In this document: positions 54,419-64,000 of the stretch, in pieces | Layout of the letters: the number at the start of each line of letters is the position of its first letter | Position numbering within the stretch: the stretch's first letter is position 1 | Origin: Nematopogon swammerdamellus | Lineage: Eukaryota; Arthropoda; Insecta; Lepidoptera; Adelidae | DNA length: 64,000 bases | Assembly: GCA_946902875.1 (NCBI GenBank) | Contig: OX336343.1 | Coordinates: 6,313,754-6,377,753, forward strand | Direction: 5' to 3' | Position numbers and translations under genes: made by a program | Notes under the pieces: generated by a model | Database searches by the model: none | Seen by the model: the letters and a program-made list of their open reading frames with translations, nothing else | Told to the model about the DNA's origin: nothing

Positions 54419-54859
54419 CGCCGTTGTAGAGATAAAACTCATTAACTAACAAACTGTAAGTTCTGAGATAATCCAGTTTTAGTGAAATTTTGGTACCATA
54501 ATTCACACTGAAGTCCGATGAAAGCCATTTTTTCAGCACACATACACATACCTAATGGTGTACTGTACAATTAAGTGGAATTTGAAGTTGTTTTATTGTT
54601 GGTTTTACTGTAAATTTTCAAAATGTAGGTACTTAATGAGTTTTACCTCAAACATGTTATATTGTTATTTCCACTTAAGTAATTTAAACAACTACTTAGT
54701 CTGTTTTTGCTCCAAACACTTTAGATTGTCATTACTACTTAGGTACTTTTGCCTCAAACATGTCTGTGTGTTCAGTTTACTTAAATAATTAAAACACCAG
54801 TTGAAAAAAAAAAAAAGTTTCATTGAGAATAAAGAGAAAAATTACATTAATTATCATTA

Positions 54860-55341
54860 TCATGAGCTTTCATCAACATGAGGTTCCGGCAATCTATCGA
54901 CTGTAGACGACGTTGCCGGTAAGTGGTTATACCAGTGATGGATTTCCTCTGGAATTAAATTACTTTTGCACAACTTGATCAAGTCATTCTTTTTTTTAAT
55001 TGATATAGGTAAAATTTTTTTGTATACCGGTTGTAGTTTTGATTGTACTTGATTTTTTGGGCTGCCTCGCCCAAACACCGAAATCTTCTTATATTCGGAA
55101 GAGTGGTCGTACCTGTAAAAAATTGTGCACGGGGAAGTCTTCTCAAATTTCAAACATTTTATTTTTAGCCAGGAAACTGTTCTTCCGTCCTCGCCTTTTT
55201 TTCTGTTCTTAATTGGGAGGCTGCCAAGGACTTCAGATCGAAAAAGTCATTAAGTTTTAGTTCTTGCACCATGTACGGGCCATTTTTATTCTTTCCTCTC
55301 TTGGAACGTGCACTTTTAAATATTTCAATCCAGTCGTTCAT
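54860..55341 (-). pseudogene. Unrecognised ORF, left-arm copy
   Basis: Minus strand from ATG at 55341 (MNDWIEIFKSARSKRG), then a frame shift in an A-rich run, after which a 97-codon frame (54860-55153) is open: MKFEKTSPCTIFYRYDHSSE, YKKISVFGRG, LPISIKKKNDLIKLCKSNLI, PEEIHHWYNHLPATS. The K(K)xDLIxLCKSxxIPxExHxWYxxLP block is a pattern I associate with an unnamed protein family repeated in insect genomes, probably transposon-encoded; its biochemical role is unknown to me. The right-arm copy is broken elsewhere. Confidence 0.5.
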
Positions 55342-55585
55342 AATGAAAGCACACTTATAAATTTTTTTTTACTTTCTATGGCCGAGTGCATGGAATCGCA
55401 CTCCATGTAGGAGTGCCCTGACTCCAAAAATTTGTGTTCGATTGTCTGTAAATGAGTTTTGAGTAAACGAAATTGGGTCTATCTTACTCAAATACATAGA
55501 GACATTGCCCTCTACTGTGCTAAAGATATCGCTGTTTTCGGATACCTGTGATGGGTAAAACAGAAATCAACAAGTAGCTGCTGTT

Positions 55586-56216
55586 TTGCTTTACGCTGTT
55601 GAAAAAACTCATGTAAGTATAGACAATCGAACAAACATTTTTGGAGTCAGGGCACTCCTACATGGAGTGCGATTCCATGCACTCGGCCATAGAAAAAAAA
55701 TAAGTGCGCTTTCATTATGTATGAACGACTGGATTGAAATATTTAAAAGTGCACGTTCCAAGAGAGGAAAGAATAAAAATGGCCCGTACATGGTGCAAGA
55801 ACTAAAACTTAATGATTTTTTCGCTCTGAAGTCCTTGGCAGCCTCCTCAATTAAGAACAGAAAAATTGACGAGGACGGAAGAACAGTTTCCTTGCTAAAA
55901 ATCAAATGTTTGAAATTTGAGAAGACTTCCCCGTGCACAATTTTTTACAGGTACGACCGAACATAAGAAAATTTTGGTGTTTGGGCGAGGCAGGCCAAAA
56001 AATCAAGTACAACCAAAACTACAACCGGTATACAAAAAAATGTTACCTATATCAATTTAAAAAAATAATAACTTGATCAAGTTGTGCAAAAGTAATTTAA
56101 TTCCAGAGGAAATCCATCACTGGTATAACCATTTACCGGCAACGTCGTCTACAGTCGATAGATTGCCGGAACCTCATGTTGATGAAAGCTCAGATGATAA
56201 TGATAAATTAATGTAA
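55586..56216 (+). pseudogene. Unrecognised ORF, right-arm copy
   Basis: The open frame 55586-55966 includes CMNDWIEIFKSARSKRG (likely Met at 55721), VQELKLNDFFALKSLAASS, DEDGRTVSLLKIKCLKFEKT and FYRYDRT, then stops. The remainder continues in other frames (LIKLCKSNLIPEEIHHWYNH, then DESSDDND) to about 56216. It keeps the junction that is shifted in the left arm and is shifted after YRYD, where the left arm is open. Thus neither arm encodes the whole protein. Confidence 0.5.
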
Positions 56217-56795
56217 TTTTTCTCTTTATTCTCAATAAAACTTTTTTTTTCAACTGGTGTTTTAATTATTTAAGTAAACTGAACATACAGACATGTTTGA
56301 GGCAAAAGTACCTAAGTAGTAATGACAATCTAAAGTGTTTGGAGCAAAAACTCACTAAGTAGTTGTTTCAATTACTTAAGTGGAAATAACAATCTAACAT
56401 GTTTGAGGTAAAACTCAATAAGACCATTTTGAAAATTTACAGTAAAACCAACAATAAAAAAACTTCAAATTCCACTTTTAATTGTACAGTACACCATTAG
56501 GTATGTATCCTGAAAAAATTGCTTTCATCGGACTTCAGTGTGAATTATGGTACCAAAATTTCACTAAAACTGGATTATCTCAGAACTTACAGTTTGTTAG
56601 TTAATGAGTTTTACCTCTACAACGGCGAGAGGAGGTTTGATATAAGATAGCTAAGTATAGAATAGGCACAAGAATAGGTATTGCGACATCGATATATTAT
56701 GCTAAATGAGTTCTTTATTCAAGAAAATATAAAAAAATAATTTTTTTTTTTTTTTTATTAGAAAAATGCAAAGCGAAAAACATTGGAAAAAATAC

Positions 56796-56867
56796 ATCCC
56801 GGCCAGGATTCGAACCTGGGTCTTTGGCTTGAGCCGCCAACGCGATAACCAACTACGCCACCGGACC
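56796..56867 (-). tRNA. tRNA-like gene, copy 1
   Basis: 72 nt. D-arm GCG...CGC with AGTTGGTTA, anticodon arm TTGGC-GGCTCAA-GCCAA, T-arm CCAGG-TTCGAAT-CCTGG, and acceptor with 6 of 7 pairs counting wobbles. By position the anticodon is CTC (Glu), but base 33 is G instead of the invariant T, so it may be a pseudo-tRNA or a pol III promoter of a repeat. A T-run follows 3'. Confidence 0.5.
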
Positions 56868-57131
56868 GTTACGTATTATCTCCAAATTTTCGCTCTCTTG
56901 CACCTTCATGATGATGTCGCATAATTTTTGCGATCAGTCAACTTGCACGGTTCAATGTTGAACCTTATGCTGTCGTCACCAAAGTCGTATTTGGCATCGG
57001 ACACTAGAAGTTGACTTGAGGTATTTCATAATATTTTATGTTTATATGTTAGTACTAAGCACGTACTCGCTTTATATATATATTTTTTTTTTATTAGAAA
57101 AATGCAAAGCGAAAAACATTGGAAAAAATAC

Positions 57132-57203
57132 ATCCCGGCCAGGATTCGAACCTGGGTCTTTGGCTTGAGCCGCCAACGCGATAACCAACTACGCCACCGG
57201 ACC
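57132..57203 (-). tRNA. tRNA-like gene, copy 2
   Basis: Same sequence and folding as copy 1. Confidence 0.5.
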
Positions 57204-57464
57204 GTTACGTATTATCTCCAAATTTTCGCTCTCTTGCACCTTCATGATGATGTCGCATAATTTTTGCGATCAGTCAACTTGCACGGTTCAATGTTGAACC
57301 TTATGCTGTCGTCACCAAAGTCGTATTTGGCATCGGACACTAGAAGTTGACTTGAGGTATTTCATAATATTTTATGTTTATATGTTAGTACTAAGCACGT
57401 ACTCGCTTTATATATATTTTTTTTTATTAGAAAAATGCAAAGCGAAAAACATTGGAAAAAATAC

Positions 57465-57536
57465 ATCCCGGCCAGGATTCGCACCTGGGTCTTTGGCTTG
57501 AGCCGCCAACGCGATAACCAACTACGCCACCGGACC
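57465..57536 (-). tRNA. tRNA-like gene, copy 3 (B box mutated)
   Basis: As copy 1, but the T-loop GGTTCGAATCC is GGTGCGAATCC, altering the first T of the TTC that is essential in the B box. Confidence 0.45.
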
Positions 57537-57759
57537 GTTACGTATTATCTCCAAATTTTCGCTCTCTTGCACCTTCATGATGATGTCGCATAATTTTTGC
57601 GATCAGTCAACTTGCACGGTTCAATGTTGAACCTTATGTATGTATGTTGTATTATATTATAAGGTTCAACATTGAACCGTGCAAGTTGACTGATCGCAAA
57701 AATTATGCGACATCATCATGAAGGTGCAAGAGAGCGAAAATTTGGAGATAATACGTAAC

Positions 57760-57831
57760 GGTCCGGTGGCGTAGTTGGTTATCGCGTTGGCGGCTCAAGC
57801 CAAAGACCCAGGTTCGAATCCTGGCCGGGAT
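57760..57831 (+). tRNA. tRNA-like gene, copy 4
   Basis: Plus-strand copy in the right palindrome arm with intact GGTTCGAATCC and a TTTTTT terminator at 57834-57839. Confidence 0.5.
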
Positions 57832-58093
57832 GTATTTTTTCCAATGTTTTTCGCTTTGCATTTTTCTAATAAAAAAAAAATATATATAAAGCGAGTACGT
57901 GCTTAGTACTAACATATAAACATAAAATATTATGAAATACCTCAAGTCAACTTCTAGTGTCCGATGCCAAATACGACTTTGGTGACGACAGCATAAGGTT
58001 CAACATTGAACCGTGCAAGTTGACTGATCGCAAAAATTATGCGACATCATCATGAAGGTGCAAGAGAGCGAAAATTTGGAGATAATACGTAAC

Positions 58094-58165
58094 GGTCCGG
58101 TGGCGTAGTTGGTTATCGCGTTGGCGGCTCAAGCCAAAGACCCAGGTTCGAATCCTGGCCGGGAT
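58094..58165 (+). tRNA. tRNA-like gene, copy 5
   Basis: As copy 4, with the T-run just downstream. Confidence 0.5.
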
Positions 58166-58269
58166 GTATTTTTTCCAATGTTTTTCGCTTTGCATTTTTC
58201 TAATAAAAAAAAAATATATATAAAGCGAGTACGTGCTTAGTACTAACATATAAACATAAAATATTATAA

Positions 58270-58785
58270 AAAAATAATACTTACAAATAACTTAATAATT
58301 CTTTATTGAAAACGTCCATATTTGGATAGGTAATTATTTTCATATTTATTAGTTAGGTTTTAATTATTTAGTTATTTACATAGATATAATAATGAAAGTT
58401 AGAAATACATTTAATATTATGGAAATAAATGTTTACCTAAACCGTAGACTTAGTTAGCCAGTAAGCTCTAGGTTTAACTAGCTTCTAAGTTATTAACAGC
58501 TTAGTTATAGTTACCTAAGATATATGTATATGTATTTCAATAAATATTGGTCGGCATTTTACTGGAGTAGCTCGAGGCGTGAACGATAAAGGAAACTGGA
58601 AAGAATGCGACAGACAAAGAGGAATTAATTCCTCTTTGGCGACAGAGCGGATTTAGTAGGGACCGAGCCAGGCGCCCATTGTTCTAAGTGCCCATTGTCC
58701 GCGCTGCGATCGCCGCGCGGGCGAGCCAGGTAGAGAAAGGAATAAAAACCAAGTGCGAGCCGAACTCGCGCACCAAGGCCTTTTG
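58270..58785. other. No gene recognised
   Basis: AT-rich then GC-richer; near 58620 GAGGAATTAATTCCTC is a short perfect palindrome. Confidence 0.4.
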
Positions 58786-58786
58786 T

Positions 58787-59169
58787 CAGCCTCGATAGCT
58801 CAGTGATGCAGACAGTTGGCTGTCGCTATTGATTGTTAAGCAACGCTGGGCGCGGTCAGTTCTTGGATGGGTGACCACTCGACCGTTTGGAGGCTGACCG
58901 TGGTTCGGATTCCACGTAAAACTGTAGGTCCCTTCCCTTCTTACCTTACTAGGTGGTAGGGTTCAAACCTACGGGTTGGTACCACCGCACTGAATGAAAC
59001 GTTGGTCGAAACGGCTATGTAAATAGTTTGTGTTTTCCATCCAGTTGAGTGTAGCCGGCACGACCGAAGGGAAACACTGACATGGCACCTAGCTCACCCG
59101 GTGTTATGGGCTGACATCACGGATGTTGTAGGAGATGTAGCCAACCGTGTCAGTTTCCATAAAAAAAAA
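58787..59169 (+). mobile_element. 5S-headed SINE, reference full-length copy
   Basis: Head: GTCAGCCTCGATAGCTCAGT (tRNA A-box-like GATAGCTCAGTG) then 58835-58876, GTTAAGCAACGCTGGGCGCG and GTCAGTTCTTGGATGGGTGA, matching the internal control region of 5S rRNA (box A, intermediate element, box C) at about 37 of 42 positions as I recall that sequence. Body: 58915-58990 (AAAACTGTAGGTCCCTTCCC, ACTAGGTGGTAGGG, GGTTGGTACCACCGC). Tail: GCACCTAGCTCACCCGGTG, GACATCACGGATGTTGTAGG, CCAACCGTGTCAGTTTCC and an A-run. Confidence 0.9.
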
Positions 59170-59170
59170 C

Positions 59171-59210
59171 CGAGGGTTCCGTACCTACCACCACGCAATT
59201 GACCGGTTTT
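59171..59210 (+). repeat. AGGGTTCC-type MITE scrap
   Basis: CCGAGGGTTCCGTACCTACC then AATTGACCGGTTTTT, an end of the family at 49914. Confidence 0.4.
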
Positions 59211-59689
59211 TATGATTTGATGTTTGACTTTCGGGTTTGCACTGTAATCGCATCAAGTTTGGCGCTTGTATGTATAACCGTCTTTACCATAGACTCAGAT
59301 TTGTGCGACAGAGACAGCTGACAGCCTACCTGCAGCAGTGAAAGAAGGCATCACCGGCAGACGTGTGCCCATCCCTTGCACTACTGACTCCATATCGACT
59401 CCAAGCCACTTTTCTCCTTATGAGTGAAGGTATGATGACAACAGAATAAATAAGGTAAGAAACGGTCTAGTCAAAGAGCTGATGAGGAGTTATTTCTAGT
59501 CCGTATTAATATTAAGTACCAAACAGAAACTGGAACGAAGATATGACTATTACAAACATATCGGAAAACACACCACACGTTCATAATGCGTGATTTAGAG
59601 AGAATAAAGTAGATAAGTAAGTAAGCATTAGATCCTTACCTATGAAATTGGCGTTTTATATAGAAAAATAAAAAAAATTTTTTTTATGA

Positions 59690-60185
59690 AAAATATATAT
59701 TTTTTTATTCGAAGTATTGGCCATTATTATCACGCACTTTTGCCATTTTACTGAAAGTTCATTGATGCCTCTGCTATAGAAATCCTGGGGATGGGAATCG
59801 ATTAACTCTTTAAAGGCGTTTTTCACTGCCTCATCGGATTTGAAATTTTTCCCCTATAGAAATTTATCCAAATTTCGAATAAAAATGGAAACCTGTTGGA
59901 GCAAGGTCTGGTGAATATGGTGGGTGACGCGGAGAGTTTGCAGAGGTAACTCCCGTAGTTTTGAGACGGTCCATTGTGCGGTGTGTGGGCGAGCTTTGTC
60001 GTGAAGGAGTGGACTAGAGCAATTGGCAAGTCTCGGTTGTTTGACAGCGAGCTTATCCATCATTATTTTCAATTCTTCACAGTACACCCTTGAGAGTCCC
60101 CGTTCCAACAAGTGACGTCTCAAAGCCAAAAAATAGGTGCCATGGTTAGATCCGGTTGGCAATATCTTGTTCAAAGTTACTTCGT
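59690..60185 (-). pseudogene. Mariner transposase remnant
   Basis: Minus frame: YFLALRRHLLERGLSRVYCE, PLLHDKARPHTAQWTVSKLR, ELPLQTLR, FIRNLDKFL, then other frames with KNAFKELIDSHPQDF and INELSVKWQKC. Mariner transposases have HDNARPH (second catalytic Asp), LxxLExLxHPPYSPDLAP and FRxLxxxLxGK in this order. Here the SPDLAP block carrying the last catalytic Asp is garbled and frames are shifted. The N-terminal DNA-binding half is missing. Confidence 0.8.
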
Positions 60186-60919
60186 GTAATGAGAGCGTAG
60201 AAACGCGTCCGTCAGTTGGAATGACCCCTGCGACGTAGGTACTTAGATAGTCCTATCATCCGTCGTGGCAAAGGCCACCAGACGACAGAGATAAGCTTAT
60301 TTGCTGGGGGTACGCCTATCTCTGTTCTGTTCGTTGTTAAAAATACAAGCGCTGTCGGGAGCATCTCTTGGCAACTGCGAAGCTGTAGGTCGATTGGGTC
60401 ACGCTCTGACGTGGAGCATTGGAACAATTTTATGTGAAAACACAGTGCGAAAACACTAGCAAAACACATAAGTCTCTAGCTTGGCACTATAAGCACCGTT
60501 TCATATCGCGACTAGGGTTACCATTTCGAAACTTGAAAAGTGTTGACAAAAAGCCGGAAATAAAAAAATTCCAGAGATTTTAGCCACAAAATGATTGAAG
60601 AAAGATTCAATGCTTAGTTACTTATGTTTTATTTTCATATAAGGAGGTAATTTTATTGGAAAATTAAAAAGTAATTTTTATTAAATGTTTCCATCTAAGT
60701 AAATATAAAATCCGACCATATTAAAAAGCCGGACATGTCCGGACAAATCCGGATGGATGGTAGCCCTAATCGCGACACATCCACAGTGCATGTTAGGTAC
60801 AATTTTTTCATCTCTTTACCAATATCTTTTGTAGCTTTGCGTATTAGTTTAGACAGTCTCCTTGTTTTTACAATTTTTTTTTACTATGATCTGGGGCCAA
60901 CTGCGCTTACCTACGTCAT

Positions 60920-61107
60920 AATCTATTTGTGTGTCTGTCTGTATATCTTTTCGTCTGTCCGTCTATAGCTATATATCTTTGGAACCGTAATAGCTAGCCG
61001 GTTGAAATGTTCACAGAATATGTGTTATATGGCGAATATAAAAACCAATAATAAAAAATAGAAAACGCAAAAAATTATTCCCCATACAAGAATCGTGTTC
61101 TTTCAAT
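60920..61107 (+). repeat. AGGGTTCC-type MITE interior
   Basis: GTCTGTCTG runs, TTTGGAACCGTAATAGCTAG, CCGGTTGAAATGTTCACAGA, ATATAAAAACCAATAATAAA; both ends are eroded. Confidence 0.55.
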
Positions 61108-61590
61108 GTATTTTTGACGTGATAACGTCACGTCTTATAAATTGATGAACACCGGCTGCACGCACGAAAAAGTGTCACGTTCCATCTGAACCTGTGTGTG
61201 CAAGCGAGAGCACGTAACAAGCGATAGAGAGGCTTAAAAGGAGAGCAGGAAATACAAAATATATTTGTCCGTCTTTTGCGAGCCTCGAACCCGCGGTCCC
61301 TGCCACCAATATTGTGTGACCGACCAGACGTCTTAACCACCCGGCTAAATCGATCATGTACTAGCGAAGCGAATTCGGTCAACAGTAGGTGAAGATTTCA
61401 TGGCGTTGAGTCTTTTGGAGCGACATCTAGCGTCAATAGTAAATGAAATACTTCAGCGGTAGTTTACTTGATTCGCAGTTACATAGGTAGGAGTTGCAAC
61501 GTTGTAGTATGCGCTTTGATATGTAGATGGCGTTATGTAGTATTTTTCCAGTAGTCTTACCACTTTATGACGTTATCACGTAAAACTATC
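61108..61590. mobile_element. Inverted-repeat-bounded segment containing a SINE head
   Basis: TTTTGACGTGATAACGTCA at 61109 is mirrored by TGACGTTATCACGTAAAAC near 61567, giving ~19-bp imperfect inverted ends. Inside is a tRNA-like SINE head (61277-61360). Confidence 0.5.
61277..61360 (-). mobile_element. tRNA-derived SINE head
   Basis: On the minus strand a pol III A-box-like TTAGCCGGGTGGTTAAGACG precedes a B-box-like GCGGGTTCGAGGCTCGC by ~45 bases. The cloverleaf is incomplete, so a SINE head is more likely than a tRNA gene. Confidence 0.6.
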
Positions 61591-61599
61591 GTCCGTAAA

Positions 61600-62335
61600 C
61601 CGACTTTACAGACAACCAATTTTTTTTTGTGGTGCTGTAATAAGATTAGCAGATGTCCCATATTTTACGGGTTACCCCATTTTTCAGGCTATGATGATAA
61701 ATGATAATACAGGAACCCGTAATTACGAAAATAAAATAGGTACGGGAAAGCTCCCGTATATTTATTAAATATTCCAAGGACCATTCTTTGTTTTACTCTC
61801 GAAACGAGGAATAGTCACGTAATCGCCTTACCTCCGGAACTGTCTAGCTGGCTGATAGATAATAGATGTCTACCGCGGTATTATCAGCCGTCAGTCCATT
61901 TGGTTTAGGTAGAAAAACTCCCAACTGAAACAGGTCGAGTACCTCCGGCCGGAGATAGTCTCTGCTCTAAGTAATTAGTAACGGAATGTAATAGGGGCTT
62001 CGAATATGGTACCTATGTAAATTGACCGCCAGAAGTACCTACCTACTCTTCTGCTGATTCCGCCTGATAGTTGGACCTGTTTGTTCGCCTGTACCTACTG
62101 TACTGGGGATTTTAATGTTACATCCAGCTGTTTCGCTTGCTTTACCGCCTCTGAAAATTATTTATGGTTGTGGACATGCCCACCGTGCCGACATGTGCGT
62201 ATCCGCGCCTGCCACCAAGTCATGCAGCAGGTGGGTCTTCGTGCCTTACTTGCTGCTTGATAGTTATCTTGTCATAATACATTGCTAAACGTGGTGGTTG
62301 GTGTTGTGCTGTAATTTATAAGAGTAGGTAGAGTA
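61600..62335. other. No supported gene
   Basis: Unremarkable apart from GTGGTTGGTGTTGTGCTGTA at 62295-62315, inverted relative to CAGCACAACACCGATTAC at 62900; see the repeat noted near 20300. Confidence 0.4.
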
Positions 62336-62339
62336 GCCC

Positions 62340-62891
62340 GGTAATGGAGTAGGTACTGTAGTCATCTGTGGGACGGATGTCCTCTTTACTTATTGACGTC
62401 CTTGGACTCTATCCAGCGCCGCGATCCAAAGCTCACGGAGGGACTCGAATCATTGCGCCACAGGCGAACAACGGTTCTCTCAGCCTGTTCTATAATAGAT
62501 ACTACCACGGACGTTGCTCTAATGAATTGGCTTCCCTTATCCCTCCTGCCCCCATCCGTCTCCGCCACACCCTCCGGACTCGCTCGGAACATCCATATGT
62601 TGTTGACACCCGCAACTTCTAAGAACACATAGTTTTTCGAAATCTTTTCTGTGTCGAACGGCGAAAGTATGGAACGGTCTTCCGGTGAATGTGTTGCCCA
62701 CCACCTATAAACTGGGAATCTTCAAAGTCATTACCTATAAGTAATATTAGACGACGACCTTTTTTTCCGCCTCATAGCCGGCAAGGCGCCTCTGTGAGCG
62801 TGGCTTCGCGAGGAATTGTGTTATTGACTGTGTCTGATCTTCCGTTGAAGTATTGAGCAGACAACCGCGCCGGTTGTCTATAAAAAAAAAG
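62340..62891 (+). pseudogene. 5'-truncated LINE fragment, poly-A tailed
   Basis: Frames with LYPAPRSKAHGGTRI, NNGSLSLFYNRYYHGRCSNE, LASLIPPAPIRLRHTLRTRS, EHPYVVDTRNF, then shifts and an A-run at 62882-62890. It is the same LINE type as 29206-29672 (SLSLFYRYYHGRW, HPFVVDIG). The 3' UTR ends GCCGGTTGTCTAT. Confidence 0.75.
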
Positions 62892-64000
62892 GTACTTACA
62901 GCACAACACCGATTACGCTACTTACCCCGATTGTCGGGATACAACGTACATATTTAAGTTTGTATGTGATTTTGCTGCGCAATTTATAATATCAAACCGC
63001 CAATTTATCAGTTAATAATTACTCGGAAATGCTTCTAATTAGACACTTTTGCGCTGTAAACTTTCCAAATAATAAGTGTACGACTCTGTATGACCCCATC
63101 CGACGACCCCACTAGGATAGGAAGGTCAGACGAGTAAAGATTGACTGTCGCGCAGTAAAAAAAATTAAGTCTGTTGCCCATCCTCCTCTCAGGGTCCTCT
63201 TTATCTCAACTACCGAAAGATCAATCTTTTTTTTAATAATTTACCAAATAAAGGCGGTATTAGGCAGTTCACTTTTGCGTTCATTTTCGATATTTCATAG
63301 ATGAAGCATTGAAAATGAAACGTTTCATCTTTCATCATTCGTGGCTAGTGACTTTCATCGTTCATCACAAAGACTCTTTATCACTTTGGAGGTACAACCC
63401 GGATGAATCATCAAAAGTGATAAGTGTAAATTGAGTTTCAATGCGAGTTCAACCAGAGTGAACATCCAAGTTGAACGATGAACGAAGTAGACCTCTTCCT
63501 ACTTTTGTTGAAAGCAATCTTCAAATCGAACGGATGATTCAACGATAGTGACAGTGAGGGACAAGTCTAAACAGACCAGCCTCATTTTAGTGAATGCGCA
63601 GGACAACTGTTGAAACTTGAAAAAAAATCTTTCAAGTAGCAATCTAAACACATGCCAATATTTTTAGTGTTCTACCATCGATAAGAGTGTTTGTGGAACA
63701 CAAAGTGTTAGGAATACTCAAAAAGTATCGAAAGGGGGAAGCCTAAAAACTTTGTTTTTTTTAAATAATTTTAATACATTCATCTAACAATCCTTGACAA
63801 ATTTTAAGTATTCCAGCACGCACGAATTCATTACGAACCCGCGACATTTTTACTACAGAATGGATGTTCATCCACAATGAAAATTGAACATGTGTAAACA
63901 AACAAACGTTCAATGTTCATCTTCACTTTGGATGAACATGTGTGATGTTGGATGACAGTGTAAACGGCGCTGTAGCCACCCATTCACTTTCATCGGCATT
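62892..64000. other. Repeat-like end region rich in TTCATC/GATGAA words
   Basis: From 63285 to 64000 the words TTCATC, GATGAA, TGAACAT and ATGTTCA recur dozens of times on both strands (for example TTTCATCTTTCATCATTCG, ATGTTCATCCACAATG). This may be a transposon end with dispersed subterminal motifs; its boundary lies beyond the window. No gene. Confidence 0.35.

Larger units (their letters stand above)
54419..56627. mobile_element. Giant fold-back element, ~1.03-kb arms
   Basis: The left arm (54419-55450) is the near-perfect reverse complement of the right arm (55618-56627); the spacer is ~167 bp. Matching landmarks: TAACTAACAAACTGTAAGTT on the left and AACTTACAGTTTGTTAGTTA on the right; CTCCATGTAGGAGTGCCCTG on the left and CAGGGCACTCCTACATGGAG on the right. 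Arms diverge at scattered bases and small indels. Each carries the remains of the same ORF, pointing outward from the centre. Degenerate ~65-bp subterminal repeats lie at 54620-54800 and 56255-56440. Confidence 0.9.
56756..58266. repeat. 335-bp tandem array folded into a palindrome
   Basis: Units start (TTATTAGAAAAATGCAAAGC) near 56756, 57091 and 57425 on one strand, then the order inverts near 57648 and two units run in reverse (57657-58266). Arms of about 610 bp (57029-57635 and 57657-58266) are virtually identical. The central spacer is GTATGTATGTTGTATTATAT. Confidence 0.92.

Noticed and set aside
57703..58249. Two minus-strand 70-80 codon open frames
   Set aside because: They are the same repeat unit translated across the tRNA-like sequence; identical copies reflect the array, not protein constraint.

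Overview
The window looks like nuclear DNA of a lepidopteran (moth or butterfly). The grounds are an insect muscle-protein gene with GT-AG introns, Helitron-type ends typical of Lepidoptera (3' hairpin plus CTA(G/T)), abundant GTAGGTA-rich AT-rich intron sequence, and many SINE, MITE and non-LTR families of the sort that fill moth genomes. No bacterial-style operons, ribosome binding sites or CRISPR arrays are present. Nearly all short open frames are shadows of repeats.

Host genes are sparse. The best supported is a calponin/transgelin-family muscle protein (Mp20-like), plus strand, four coding exons (22891-22944, 41615-41751, 42737-42941, 43349-43519) giving 188 residues. Its first intron is 18.7 kb and filled with transposon debris. 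Upstream lie the last two coding exons of an unrecognised membrane protein gene (11492-11721 and 13594-14103), with a polyadenylation signal at 14162. A short THAP-domain first exon (3282-3355) lies inside a terminal-inverted-repeat element.

Layout. 1-4.6 kb: two PIF/Harbinger-like elements with TWA target duplications, the second carrying the THAP exon. 5.1-7.2 kb: Helitron-like element with minisatellites and a nested tRNA-headed SINE. 8.1-10.9 kb: transposase remnant, a ~100-bp minisatellite and a 500-bp GC-rich pentanucleotide array. 11.4-14.2 kb: membrane protein gene. 14.2-19.8 kb: Helitron-like 68-bp arrays, then a 2.37-kb insertion (130-bp array, Pif1-like helicase fragment, 195-bp-arm palindrome) whose empty site survives at 19.15 kb. 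22.9-43.5 kb: the Mp20 gene with its intronic nest of SINEs, MITEs and LINE scraps. 44-50 kb: SINE, hAT MITE, decayed LINE. 50.3-54.2 kb: a non-LTR retrotransposon with an intact 993-residue endonuclease/reverse transcriptase. 54.2-58.3 kb: two adjacent giant palindromes, one carrying a broken unrecognised ORF in each arm, the other carrying five tRNA-like genes. 58.8-64 kb: 5S-derived SINE, mariner remnant, SINE head and LINE tail.

The most noteworthy observations are a SINE family whose head contains a 5S rRNA-like internal promoter and which shares its central domain with a different, tRNA-headed SINE; the fold-back palindromes; the THAP exon captured in a Harbinger-like element; and datable nested insertions with visible empty sites. 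All family names rest on motif recognition by eye; no database search was run.
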